Assembly (NCBI GenBank): GCA_003049485.1
Contig: PYST01000153.1
Location: 1 to 64,000, forward strand
Source of the DNA: Ophioceras dolichostomum
Taxonomy: Eukaryota > Ascomycota > Sordariomycetes > Magnaporthales > Ophioceraceae
Reading direction: 5' to 3'
DNA length: 64,000 nucleotides
The number at the start of each line of letters is the position of its first letter. The first letter of the stretch is position 1. Position numbers and translations under genes: made by a program. Positions 45,223 through 55,450 of this stretch are shown in pieces. The notes beneath the pieces are model-generated. The model was not told the origin of the DNA and did not search any database. It saw only the letters and a program-made list of their open reading frames with translations.

Positions 45223-47301
45223 ATGAACGGCGGAGCGAGACACGGCGGGGACCGCCTGACGCGCGACCAACAAGCCGACGCGCCTACGCCCCCATCGGGT
45301 TCCGAGGCCAACCGCAGGACCATGCTCTCGCTACCCTCGCTGCGCGGCACAGACACGCCATTGTCCTCATCGTACTCCCACAACAGCCATAACATCCACA
45401 ACGCCGCCCACCACGCTCAGGCCCCAGGCCAGGGCCATGCACAGGCGCAGGCCCACGCAACCACCGCCGCGTCAAATTCCTTCAACTTCCCGTCAGGGGA
45501 CAAAGTGCGCGGCGCCGCCCCCGCCGCTGCCGCCTCCGACCCCTTCGGCCGACCGATCAGCAATTCCAACTCCAATTCCCAAGACACCAACATCACCTCA
45601 TCGTCGACCAACGACTCCGATCTCAACAGCAGCAACAACGTGTTTACTCCCCCCGCCAGCGCCAGCGACGGAGGCAGGAGTATCGGCAACGAATCCGCAA
45701 ACCACTCGCACGAATCTAGCCAGGAGTCCCAGCTTTTCCAGTTGTCTCAATTGGCCGCTGCACAGGAGAAGATGCCCGCCGACGTCGGCAGTAGGATGGC
45801 TACCAGTCTGGCTGCAAGCCCCGTCGAAGCCGGCGTGTCGCGAAAGCGTCTCGTCGACGGGACGGTGAAGCCTGCTCGCGAGGCGTCCAGCGCGTCGCCT
45901 GTCTTCAGCTCGCATGGTGGGGGAGGAGGCGGGCATTCGAGGAACACGAGCACGGTTAGCATGGCATCCACAGCTGGCAGCCGCATTGGCGAGGTGAGTC
46001 CTGAGTCCTGAGTCCTGAGTCCTGAGTCCTGAGTCTTGGTTACAAAGCGCGTTCGCGGTCCTGTTCGCGGTCCCGATCGCGTCTTGCATCTGTTCCACTT
46101 TGACTGCAGGTACCTAGTACCTAGCCTTCACCCCACTAACCAATTGTCGTTTTCGAACTCTCAGCTCTCTTCCGAACTAAAGGCGCGTCTCGCCTACGCT
46201 ATGGTCAAGGTGAACAACGGATGGCAGTCTCACAGCATCGACCAGGTCGAGTCGCTGTCTCTTGCTTCCCAGGCCGCGTCGCCAGTCTCGACTGTATCCA
46301 CAATCCACGGCCGCCACGGCTCCTCTGCCAGCCCCAGACTGCCATCGGCTGCCTCTCACCGTAGCAACAGCAGCATATCTCCAACCGGAGTCGGAGTGGC
46401 GGGCGTGGGCCAGCGCCATCAGTTGCCCGGCTCCGCCCCCGCCCACTCGGACAGGTCCGGTTCCACCTCCGCGGCCCCTAACTCGAGGTCGGGACCTTCG
46501 CTTGCGCCACCCGCCCCTATTCAGCCGTCTCGTTCGACCGCACACGATGCTCGACGCAACTCGAATTCACAGTACACGCCTATGTATCTTTCCCATGCGG
46601 GCTACCACGCCAGCCCCCGGACCCCTGCCGACGGCGCTGGATCAGTACACGGCACCCCTCGTCAGCCACCAACAAGACCTCCCATAGTCGACCCCATCCT
46701 CTACGCTTCCCCTCATCAGAATGTTCGTGAACAAGACGCCATCGAATCACTCCTGTTCATGAGCAGCCCGGGAAACTCGGCCAACCTCAAGCACTCGTTC
46801 CCGTCTTCGTCCTCCCAGCCCGTCGGTTCTACCCGCGCGACCACGGCTACCGTAGCTTCTAGCTCGCAGCCGGCCCAGCGCACAGCGCTCCCGACAGGCC
46901 AACCGCGTAAAAGCTTGCCCTCGGGACGGCCAGCACCGCACTCATCATCGCAGCCCACGAAGCGAGTTGGCTTTGAGAAGTCTCCTAGCAACCTGAGCGA
47001 GATGGACGTCGATGATCACCACTACGGCTCTCCTCAAGCGCGTGGGACACCCCGCCGCAGGGTCAACGGCCATGGCCACAGCAACAGCCACAGCCACAGC
47101 CACAGTATCGACGCTCATGCCCAGGCTAGGCACAGACTCCAGCTGTCGGTGCCTATGGGGCTCACACCGAAGTCCAAGCGGCGCCCCGTCCTTGCCGATG
47201 AGGACATCGAGAAGATGCTGGACCGCTGCGCTGCCGAGGACTCGTCGGATTCGGAAGGGGAGATCCAAATACCGATCCGCCGGAGCGTGGCGAGGACTTA
47301 G
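45223..47301 (+). CDS. Whi5/Nrm1-type G1/S transcription repressor
   Basis: A 635-aa largely disordered protein. Exons: 45223-45993 and 46165-47301 (GTGAGT to TCAG, phase 0). The joint creates the conserved Whi5/Nrm1 (GTB) motif at about residues 258-281: LSSELKARLAYAMVKVNNGW followed by QSHSIDQVES. In yeasts this motif binds SBF/MBF transcription factors and represses G1/S genes until CDK phosphorylation. A second conserved block, EQDAIESLLFMSSPGNSANL, follows at about residues 445-465. Many SP/TP sites and Ser/Asn/His-rich repeats flank these, including a His-Ser run encoded at about 47079-47104. The acidic end DEDIEKMLDRCAAEDSSDSEGE may be a further interaction site. The assignment rests on the two short motifs. 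Confidence 0.78.
45996..46037 (+). repeat. Heptamer microsatellite in intron
   Basis: GAGTCCT repeats five times perfectly plus one imperfect copy, beginning inside the 5' splice site of the Whi5-like gene's intron. Confidence 0.9.
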
Positions 47302-48844
47302 TACAAACGCGAAACGTCTCCGTACGGTTGTCTTTGGCAGCGACTTGTCTACCTACTGGCCTGCCAGCTTGCCTGCCTCTCCGTCGCCCTGCCGCCTTTC
47401 TCTTCTGTCTCTGCTGCGGCTTGGATATACCTCTGCCTTTCTCTTACCTCTCGGGCTAAACTTGGGGCATCCTGCACCCCGTCACACCCGACCCTCTGGA
47501 TTGTAATGAAATCCGGTCCAGAGCTCCGGCTTTTCTTCGCTCTCACACCACACCTTTGCTTGGTGATTCGACCGCGGGCTTCAAAACCGGCCTTGAAACC
47601 TCGCCGTATATATTATCCCACCCCCTACCACCTTCAGCTGTTCTCGTCTTCTCCATGTTGGAACGGATGCGAGGGTTAGGGTTTTGCCGTTCATGGGGAT
47701 GTGGCTCCTATTTTTAGCTGTTTGTATTCTGTTTGGGTTGGCAGGGCATGACACCGCTTGCCGTCAGGACGGTCCACAACGTGGACAATATTTTACAGCT
47801 TTTACGCCTGCGTTGCTTTCCACGATACGTCGCCTTTCTTCTTCTCGCACCCACTTCTGTTTCTTTCTTTCTCTCCTTTGAACGATGGGATGAACCGCAT
47901 TCTCACGCTTTTCCTCCTTGCGAAATTACATGGGATACACTTCATTAACGCTAATTCCCGGGACCGGGATTGGCTCGGGTGCATTACTATAGGGGAAACC
48001 GGCGTTTCTTCTTTTTTTTCTTGTCTTACCTTGAAAGGCCTTCTGGCCTTTTCATCTTTCTCTGCAGCCACTTTTGTGCATGTGCGGCTACCTACCTAGG
48101 TACTTATACAAACACTACTGTTCTCAACTGCCTTGCTTATATTCCGTTATGGAAAGCCATCTGACCCGGTGGGTGCCTATCTTTTATATACCTGGTACCT
48201 AGCTAGGCAGGCTTGTCCACAAGTGCAGGCGTATTTATTGACATCATCAGTGTCTACGTTGGCGCGTGGAACACTATGGCAGATTGCGCCGGACTATTAT
48301 CATGAGGAGCTCGAGCGTAGCTCGATTTACATGAACTCGATGCTTCCTCTTTAACTTCGAGTTCTGCAAAGTCTACCTGTGTTCCGGCCCGGCCTCGCGG
48401 ACGAGACACGCAACGACGGCTCGGAGACCGGGCGTACCCATCGCGGAGCAATATTGATACTTCGTCAATAAACAAGAAATGGTTGGAGGGGCTGACCGAG
48501 TAGAGCGAGTCATGAGGACGCGTTCGTCTATCATACGAAGGGACATGCAGGAATTGTTTACAGGGAATCGAACCTCGCCATCATGACCTTTGATCTTTCT
48601 CAGATTTATGTTATCTATGATCGTTCGACATGTACATACAAGAATACAAAGGGACAAAAAAAAACATTATGGTAATACATGCCACCCGCCTGAAGACGTC
48701 TGGGAATATAAACATGGGAAAATCCGTGAAAACCCTGAGCGCCTGATAAGCCATCATCATTCGTAAAATCCTAGCCTGCCAACCAGCTGTCGCCGCAGCC
48801 TGGTGGGTGGGTAGACATCGGCGGTGCGGTACAAGCGGCTTTCT
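47302..48844. other. Intergenic between convergent genes
   Basis: About 1.5 kb holding the 3' ends of the Whi5-like and glycine-zipper genes. Pyrimidine-rich low complexity lies at about 47810-47880 and 48000-48065. CCTA tracts are present. No gene is seen. Confidence 0.5.
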
Positions 48845-49567
48845 CTACCCGCCATGGCCATGATGACCGCCGTGATGGCCGCCGTGGTGATGATGGCCAC
48901 CGTGGTGATGATGGCCACCGTGGTGCCCGCCGTGATGATGACCGTGGTGATGACCTCCGTGGTGCGGCGGGCCGCCGAAATAGGGCGGGGGAGGCGGGAG
49001 GTATCCGCCGTGCGGTGGCGATGGGGGAGGGTGATGGTGCGGCTTGTGCCCTGGGATCAGTCCCATCAAGCCACCACCACCGCCGTGATGTCCTCCGTGA
49101 TGGTGCCCTCCGTGATAGCCACCGCCATGGTGGTGTGACTCGTTGTTGTGGTGGCTCTTGAACTTGCTGCTGACCACGTTCGCGGCCACGGCGCCCACGA
49201 AGCCGCCCAGAGCCGTCCTCAGCTTGCCCCCGTGGCCGAGCTTGTTGCCCAGGTAGGCGCCGGCACCGCCGCCGACGACGGTCGAGACGAGGCCGCGCTC
49301 GCCGTCGTCGTGGCTTTGTCGTCGGCCGCGATCGCGGCGATCGACCAGGTTGCGGTCGCGGTCGTTGTAGCCCTGCGCGCTGGCGGGGCGCCTCCTGTGC
49401 GGCGATGGGTCCCGGGGCGGCGAGCGTGGCGAGTGGGCGGAGTGTGCTGATGATGATCGGTGACGGTTGTCGGAATGGGCGTAGGGCGACAGGTGCTGTG
49501 AGGATTGTTTTTGGTCAGGTTGTGACCCGTAGTGGTTGCCGGTGTTGTAGTAATCCGCGGCCGCCAT
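48845..49567 (-). CDS. Glycine-zipper protein with His/Gly-rich tail
   Basis: A 240-aa single-exon protein. The first 85 residues are a basic, Ser/His/Arg-rich disordered head (SPRSPPRDPSPHRRRP). A glycine-zipper pair follows at about residues 88-133: LVSTVVGGGAGAYLGNKLG and LRTALGGFVGAVAANVVSS, two short Gly-faced helices that could insert into or oligomerise at membranes. The rest is His/Gly/Pro repeats (GGHHHGHHHGGHHG and similar) that could bind metal ions. Such proteins are common in filamentous fungi without known function. The frame extends upstream to 49648, but the ATG at 49567 (GCCGCC leader, MAAADYYN) is the better start. Confidence 0.7.
   Translation of the reverse strand: MAAADYYNTGNHYGSQPDQKQSSQHLSPYAHSDNRHRSSSAHSAHSPRSPPRDPSPHRRRPASAQGYNDRDRNLVDRRDRGRRQSHDDGERGLVSTVVGGGAGAYLGNKLGHGGKLRTALGGFVGAVAANVVSSKFKSHHNNESHHHGGGYHGGHHHGGHHGGGGGLMGLIPGHKPHHHPPPSPPHGGYLPPPPPYFGGPPHHGGHHHGHHHGGHHGGHHHHGGHHHHGGHHGGHHGHGG
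48858..48965. repeat. GC-rich 9/18-bp minisatellite in coding sequence
   Basis: Plus-strand units like CCGTGGTGATGATGGCCA repeat imperfectly, encoding the His-Gly blocks of the minus-strand protein. Unstable length is likely. Confidence 0.7.
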
Positions 49568-50758
49568 CTTCGTTTCACTTTCCTTTCTTTTCCCTTCGAT
49601 TCTATCTCTCTTTGGGGTTTTTCTTCGTGGTGGTCTTGTGCCTCTCAAAGGGGGTCTTTAGGCTGTGAGATGACTATAGGAAAAATTCCTAAGGGAGAGT
49701 AGGCGATGGGGAGCAGGGCGGCGTATTTAAGGAAAGCAGACGGCGCCGAGCCCGCGTGTTTATAATCTGGCCCCATGACCTGGGAGTCATCGGTCTTCGG
49801 CTGGAGAAAGTCAAGTCTGATCCCCGTGCACTGCAACGGCCGGATCTTGCGTGAACGCCGGCGTGGCCGTTGAGGCTTGGTTCACTGATGAGGGGCGAAC
49901 GGCAGTGTTTGGCCACATGAGCGGAGAACCAATTGGGGTTCGCTTGGGGTTTGCGGGGGTGATGACGACACCCAAAATCAGCGCTTGCAGCGAACCCAAT
50001 AGAACGCCTCGACACTGCACCTCCGAGCTGTCGGGTCCCTCCCCGCCCAAATTGCCGCCACATCTGGCTTACACTGCTGATAAACCTCCCTTGCATGTCA
50101 TTGCAGGGATCGATCAATCTCGAAAATTCCGAAGCTGATCTTGATGATCGCCTGCACCCCGAATGCCTGAGTCTGTGATTCGTATTAGCAGGGGGGCGGT
50201 GTCCCCGGACAAGGGCCAGACAGGCGGAACTAACCGTGCCCACGTGCCTCTCAATCAAGTGAGACAGGCATGTGAGACCTAGGCAGTCCCTCCTGTTCGG
50301 GTGACCCCTGATGCTTCTCTCTGAGCTGCTGCCGTGCGACAGAGTTTGGAGTTTGTGCTGCATGTTGGCAGTGGTGATAACCCAGAAGAACTTCAGCCGA
50401 CATGGGGACCGGACAGCTACCATGCATGCCTCAAAGCTTCTCCAAGCGTGAGGTCAGGATTTGTGTCGTCATGCTCTCTTCCCACCCCGCGTGATCCCGT
50501 TGCGCGAAATGAGACACGGTTTCTGTGCGCTCTGATGTATCGTTCTGGTCGACCATGACGTCTTTGAGCTCGAGATGCTCTCGTTCGATACAAGCCAGGC
50601 CAGCATCCTCAAATCTCCCATGTATCCCAAATTCCATCGGCCTGATGAAGGACCGACTGACTGCCGACTGACTGACTGCCTGCCAGCTTACAATGATACC
50701 GGAATCTAGCGAAGAGGCCTGGTTGACAGTAACTGTATGTTAGGGATTCTCAGGAACT
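49568..50758. other. Intergenic, nothing supported
   Basis: About 1.2 kb between the start of the glycine-zipper gene and the 3' end of the Zn2Cys6 gene. A 244-codon minus-strand frame at 49689-50423 has no domain and irregular composition, so I do not call it. Confidence 0.5.
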
Positions 50759-52448
50759 TCATGGTCGATTCCCGCTAGTTCCGATGAAGCCTTCCTTTCG
50801 TCCCGTCAGGGGCCCGCATGCCTGCTTTGGGAATGCTATCATCTCCTCGAGATGCGGGAGGTCTGGGTGATGTCGCTCCAGGTAGAGGCAGATGGCCTTG
50901 CACTCCAGCACCGACCGCCGCCACGTCCACAGCAGCTCGAACTGGCTCATTTGGGCCCACCAGTGGGCTAGGATCAGAAGGGCGCCAGGATCTTTTGCTC
51001 GCAGTAATTCGCGGAAGGGCCCCGTGGTCATGCCCAGAAACGAGAGGAAGTGCGTAATGGTCTTCTGGTCGCACTTGACCGTGATTAGGTGGCCGACGAC
51101 ATCAGCGATCGGGACGTACGGACTGTCTTCGCCAGCGGAACCGTTGCCGTCGCTGCCACCGTCGCCAGCGAGCGATTCTAGTCGGAGAAGGGCGACGAGC
51201 GGGGGTGGCAAGTTCCTCACCCCCGAGCCGAATCTATAATTGACGTTCTGGGTATCATCATCGTCCTCGACGAGGGCGTTCAGGGCGCTGTCAGCCCTCG
51301 GCAAGTCAGCGATCTGCCAGGCAGTCCGCTTCCCGTCCGCCATGCCGAGCCAGTTGAGATCGGTAGGCGAAGGAGGGGCCAGCGGCCATGAACCCTCAGG
51401 CCCTTCGGCCTCGACGGAAGTCATCGCAATCGCCCCAACGAGAATGGAGGCGATCCACAGGGCATCCCGCTCCTCTGATGTCAGCGGCCCAGAGAGCTTC
51501 TGGCTGAGAAGCGTGGACCCATGGACTCCGTGTAGTAGCTCTTTCTGAGACGGCGGTTGTGGGGGCGATGTTGCTATGGCGCGGTCATGGAACATCGTCA
51601 AGGCGAGAGCTGCATGCAGGAGAAATGGATGCTACGAAGCAACACATAGCAGAGAGAGAAAGGTAAGTCATCAGCCGCTATTACCCGCAGCCACCCGCAG
51701 CCGAGGATACCTAGGTGGCCTTGACACCCACTGAATTCCTCCGCAGCTCGAATAGAGAAAATCACGAGTGAACTTACATGGCAAATGAGGCTCATAGATA
51801 CAGCCTGGTACACGAATTTCGTCCTATGGTTGCCCATACTGAGAACTGTTCGCGTCGTAAAACGGTGCAGGAGTTCTATGTCCGGAAGGGCGATGCGGTA
51901 GCTGTAAGTGGTGCCGTACTGCCAGGTGCACCTTTCCAGTGATGAGTTGACAGCTGCCAGCAGCATCTTGTTGGCGGAGACGACGGGCTTCGGCGAGAGC
52001 TGGACCTGGAAGGCGCCGCGGTACGCTGCCTGCAGATCCATCGCGCTGGCTATTGACTGGGGTCCGTAGTTGCACGACACGCCAAACGAGGTGCACTTGG
52101 CGCAGCTCGGCTTTGTCTCATCGCACTGGTAGTCCGCTCAATACGGAAGCGTTGCCACTCCTGCAGGGTCAGCCGGCCGTCACGTGGCACGCGTGGGAGT
52201 GACAACGCCGTTGAAACGGAGCTGTCTTCTCGTCCCGGACTTAAGGGTGTCCGTCTGGGTAGGACTCCGAAGGCGAGGAGGGCGGATGGCCAGATGGGCA
52301 GTTGGGGTCACTTGGGTGGACATTTTAGACATACCTTGACCCTCCTCATCTTGCAGTTCCTGCAGCCACGCCGGGACTTGTTATGCGCCCTCCTCTTCCG
52401 GTTGCATCGTGGCTCAACCTCAGCGGAAGATCGTTCGTCCGAGTCCAT
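50759..52448 (-). CDS. Zn2Cys6 fungal transcription factor
   Basis: A 444-aa binuclear zinc-cluster regulator. Minus-strand exons: 52448-52335, 52125-51778 and 51631-50759, all GT-AG and in phase. The first joint completes the DNA-binding domain: RRGCRNCKMRRVK joined to CDETKPSCAKCTSFGVSCNY, six cysteines at 29, 32, 39, 46, 49 and 56 with CX2CX6CX6CX2CX6C spacing. A basic flank (CNRKRRAHNKSRR) precedes it. The second joint gives SLICH-HPFLLHAALALTMFHDRAIA, the helical effector segment of the Upc2/sterol-uptake-control subfamily. The remainder has the usual domain end (LLILAHWWAQMSQFELLWTW). The regulator is short but complete. It is divergent from the MDR gene at 53602, with 1.15 kb between starts, and might control that locus. 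Confidence 0.88.
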
Positions 52449-53601
52449 GATGAGAGTCTATCGATCCGAGCTCGTAAGGTGTAGCCCTCCAGGGGGTGGG
52501 GGCCGGTCTGTAGCCGGGCACGGCCTCGAAACGTCGCTGTCTGGTGCCCGCCCGATGGCGCTATGGAGGAGTGCACAGTAGGTAAAGTACCGGGCGGTCT
52601 GCCCTCTTTTTCTCCCTGTCGCAGGCCAACAGGCTGATGCTTGCCGTGCGCTGGTCCAAAGCAGTCAGGGTGACGAATGAGGAGCTGGTTGAAAAGACAG
52701 GATAAGCAATATTCCTGTCCCCCTTCTCAGCCTTCGGTGCAATACAAGAAGCAAACCGTCGAGCTGCCCGTCGAGTTGATGACAAACAATGAAGTCCAAA
52801 TTGTCCCGGCTCGTCCTACTTGGTTAAGCTGGAGGTTTCGAAGCCAAGTCCGCAAGTGCCGACCCACTCTGGATCGGCGTCGGATTTAAATCTGGCCTCT
52901 CATTGGCCACGAGAGATAGCGCTAACCCTGATTCGTATTTGACAAAGGCGCTAAGCCTAATTAGACGAAACCACTGTGAGGTCCCGCATCATCACGCCAG
53001 CTACAGAAGCTGTGCAGCTGGTCTGTCCTGAACTTTTCCAGCACATCTTGAAGTTGCGACAGCATCTGGCGAATTTTGTTTGAAATGCCTATGCGAGCTG
53101 CCATCCTTTTCGCTCTCGGCCCAGTGGTCGAGAGACGACAGGATGGAGATACTGGAGATACGATGCGGCATGCGATGCCTGGTAACTCCGCCCGCCTGCT
53201 CTGCAACTTCCACGCTTCTCCGAATACCGACAGAAATTGCCAGAGCATACAGATCGACTGAGAAGATGGCCGCGCGATGCCGCTGCTGCTCACATCTATA
53301 AATGCTAATCTACGTGCCGTAAATGCCCTTGCGGGTCGCTCCTCTGGGTTGCAGGTCTTCGAGAAGTCCTTGCTCTACCACAACACTCCCCTTTTCCTCT
53401 ATGATTCTCTCTGGTTGCCCGCTGTCTTCCCGTTATACTCAAAGCACTAGCTCAGTACTACTCATCAATAGTACTCACCGACTTCCCAGAGCGGTCGTTT
53501 AGATCTCATCAGCGCCATCTTAGACCCTTCCCTTGCTACAGCCTCTAGCCGTTCCAGCCCTGCCTTCCTCTTTGTCTCTTCGCTCAACATCTCTGCCCAA
53601 C
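52449..53601. promoter_or_regulatory. Divergent promoter region, regulator and MDR gene
   Basis: About 1.15 kb. A TATAAAT element lies at about 53297-53303, roughly 300 bp before the MDR start. The last 200 bp are C/T-rich leader. If the regulator controls its neighbour, CGG-type half sites would be expected here; I did not identify a pair I trust. Confidence 0.4.
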
Positions 53602-54720
53602 ATGGCGCAGGCTCTGCCATCCACCATGAAGGCCCTTGTTCTCAACAAGTGCGAACTCCCCCTCCAGCTGCAGACGGTGCCAACGCCACAGGCGACCCAT
53701 GGAAGCGTCATCATCAAGGTCATCTCTACGGTCTGCGACGGCATTCTCCCCTTGATCTTCTCCGGCACCGAACTGCCGTTCACCTTCCCCCTGCCCTTGA
53801 TTCCGGGTTCCAAGTGCGTGGGCCGCGTTGCCCAGGTCGGACCCGACACCACGAGCCTCTCGGTCGGCCAGTTGGTCGTCACAGAGACGTTCCTTCGCGC
53901 CCGCGACGACCCGACAGTGCAGGCGCTCTGGGGCATATCCGACGGGCCTACGCCCCAGAGCAGGAAGTGGGTCGCCGACAACTGGGCGTCTGGTCCCTTC
54001 GCCGAATACGTCCGCGCGCCCCTCGAGAACACCTACCCGCTGAACGAGGCCGTCCTCTGCGGCCAGCTGGGCTACACGCCGCAGGATCTGGTCTACCTCT
54101 CAACCCAGCTCATCCCCTACGGCGGGTTCGCGTCCGTGGGGTTGAAGCCCGGGGAGCGCGTCATCATCGCTCCCGCCACCGGCAACTTCTCGGGCGCCGC
54201 CGTGCCCGTCGCGCTCGCCTTGGGTGCCAACATCGTCGCCGTGGGCCGCAGCCTCGAGGTCCTGAAACGGCTGCAGGCCAAGTTCCCCGCCGGCCGCGTC
54301 CAGGTCGTGCAGACCACCGGCGACGTCGAGGCCGACGCCCGCGCCATGCAGCAGTGGGGCCCCGTGGACGTCTACCTAGACATCTCGCCCCCGGCCGCAG
54401 CCAAGTCGATCCATATCCGCAGCGCTTTCCAGGCGCTGAAGCCGTACGGCAGGGTCTGCCTGATGGGCAACATCCACGGCAACCTGGACGTTCCGTACGA
54501 CCTGGTCATGTGGAAGAGTCTGACAATCCGCGGCCAGTTCATGTACGAGCGCGAGGACATGCGGAGCCTGATCAGGATGGCGGAGGCTGGGGTGCTGAAG
54601 CTTGGGAAGGACGGCGGCGCTGAGGTTAAGGGTGACTTCAGGATTGAGGACCACGGAAAGTTGCTGGAAGAGGCAGCGAAGTACACTGGGGCCGGTCAGT
54701 TCGTTGTTCTTAGCCCTTGA
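53602..54720 (+). CDS. Zinc-less MDR (quinone-oxidoreductase-like) protein
   Basis: An intronless 372-aa medium-chain dehydrogenase/reductase. The GroES-like N-terminal half and Rossmann half are both complete. Cofactor-binding reads VIIAPATGNFSGAAVPVALALGA with AVGRSLEVLKRL after it. The position that in zinc alcohol dehydrogenases reads GHE is GSK here (PLIPGSKCVGRVAQVG), and the upstream C-x-T-D site reads VCDGI, so catalytic zinc ligands are missing. I therefore expect NAD(P)H-dependent reductase activity on enones, quinones or pathway intermediates rather than classical alcohol oxidation. The frame is open upstream to 53533 without ATG; 53602 (CCCAACATGGCG) is the natural start. It is divergent from the Zn2Cys6 regulator. 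Confidence 0.83.
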   Translation: MAQALPSTMKALVLNKCELPLQLQTVPTPQATHGSVIIKVISTVCDGILPLIFSGTELPFTFPLPLIPGSKCVGRVAQVGPDTTSLSVGQLVVTETFLRARDDPTVQALWGISDGPTPQSRKWVADNWASGPFAEYVRAPLENTYPLNEAVLCGQLGYTPQDLVYLSTQLIPYGGFASVGLKPGERVIIAPATGNFSGAAVPVALALGANIVAVGRSLEVLKRLQAKFPAGRVQVVQTTGDVEADARAMQQWGPVDVYLDISPPAAAKSIHIRSAFQALKPYGRVCLMGNIHGNLDVPYDLVMWKSLTIRGQFMYEREDMRSLIRMAEAGVLKLGKDGGAEVKGDFRIEDHGKLLEEAAKYTGAGQFVVLSP

Positions 54721-55450
54721 ATGGTATTGTCGCCGTCTGATGGGCTTGGGCAGTAGTGGATGCGCCGATATGACCCAGCCGGGACTTTTTTTCTTTAATG
54801 GAAACGACCTTAGAAGGCTCTAATGGGACAGCTTTCCTTCTTTGTGACTGCCTATGACTATTGGTGCGCTGAACTTGTATCCATCGGAAGGGGAAGGTGG
54901 GAGATGAATCCGGCTTCCTCTGGCCCCCGCTTCGCCAGCACACCCGCCTGGTCACCTCTATAGTATCGACTCGACTCTAGCTTACATACTGAAGACAATT
55001 AGTCGTAGGAGTACCTCTCCGTTATTGCCGTATTCCGAGACAGCTCTTTCCGAGGTGGACTTGGGCTATCAGCGGGCCGACCGACTCGGTCGCAGCAAAA
55101 TGTCACCTGCCTGGCGTAGTGTGAAAGTTGCCGAACTCGGCACCGAACATGGACGTCGATGGATCGCCCCCCTTAAAAACTGGGGATGCGATACAGCTTC
55201 AAACAGATATTTATTGCAGATTCCTGCAATATTCTACCAAACAGTCGACGGGCTGTGATGCCCTTTCAGGATACTTTCAGAGGACTTTACTCTGCAGTCT
55301 CGGTTGGCTTTGATCCACGACAGAATCAGAGCAAAACAGCTCGTTCGCGTGTGACGCATCGATGAGGGGCAGCACAAACCTCGTCCGATAATCTCACCAC
55401 CACCCCTGATGCATCATTTATCGGAACTTTCAGAAAACTCTCACATAACA
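54721..55450. other. Promoter region of MFS exporter
   Basis: About 730 bp. Two small self-complementary stretches (GACCGACTCGGTC at about 55078-55092, GCCGAACTCGGC at about 55131-55142) could form hairpins. No gene is seen. An in-frame ATG at 55409 precedes the chosen start of the exporter. Confidence 0.4.

Noticed and set aside
44519..45226. 235-codon plus frame before the Whi5-like gene
   Set aside because: Reads through a tRNA fragment and the pyrimidine-rich leader, with no domain.
48555..48575. AGGTTCGATTCCC on the minus strand, resembling a tRNA T loop
   Set aside because: The flanking stem does not pair well (CGAGG against CCCTG) and no D arm or anticodon stem lies at the right distance.
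49689..50423. 244-codon minus frame
   Set aside because: No domain, irregular composition rich in Arg/Ser/His/Cys, typical of chance reading.
55070..55145. Small hairpins considered as a structured ncRNA
   Set aside because: Two short palindromes only, with no family signature, A/B box or snoRNA box.
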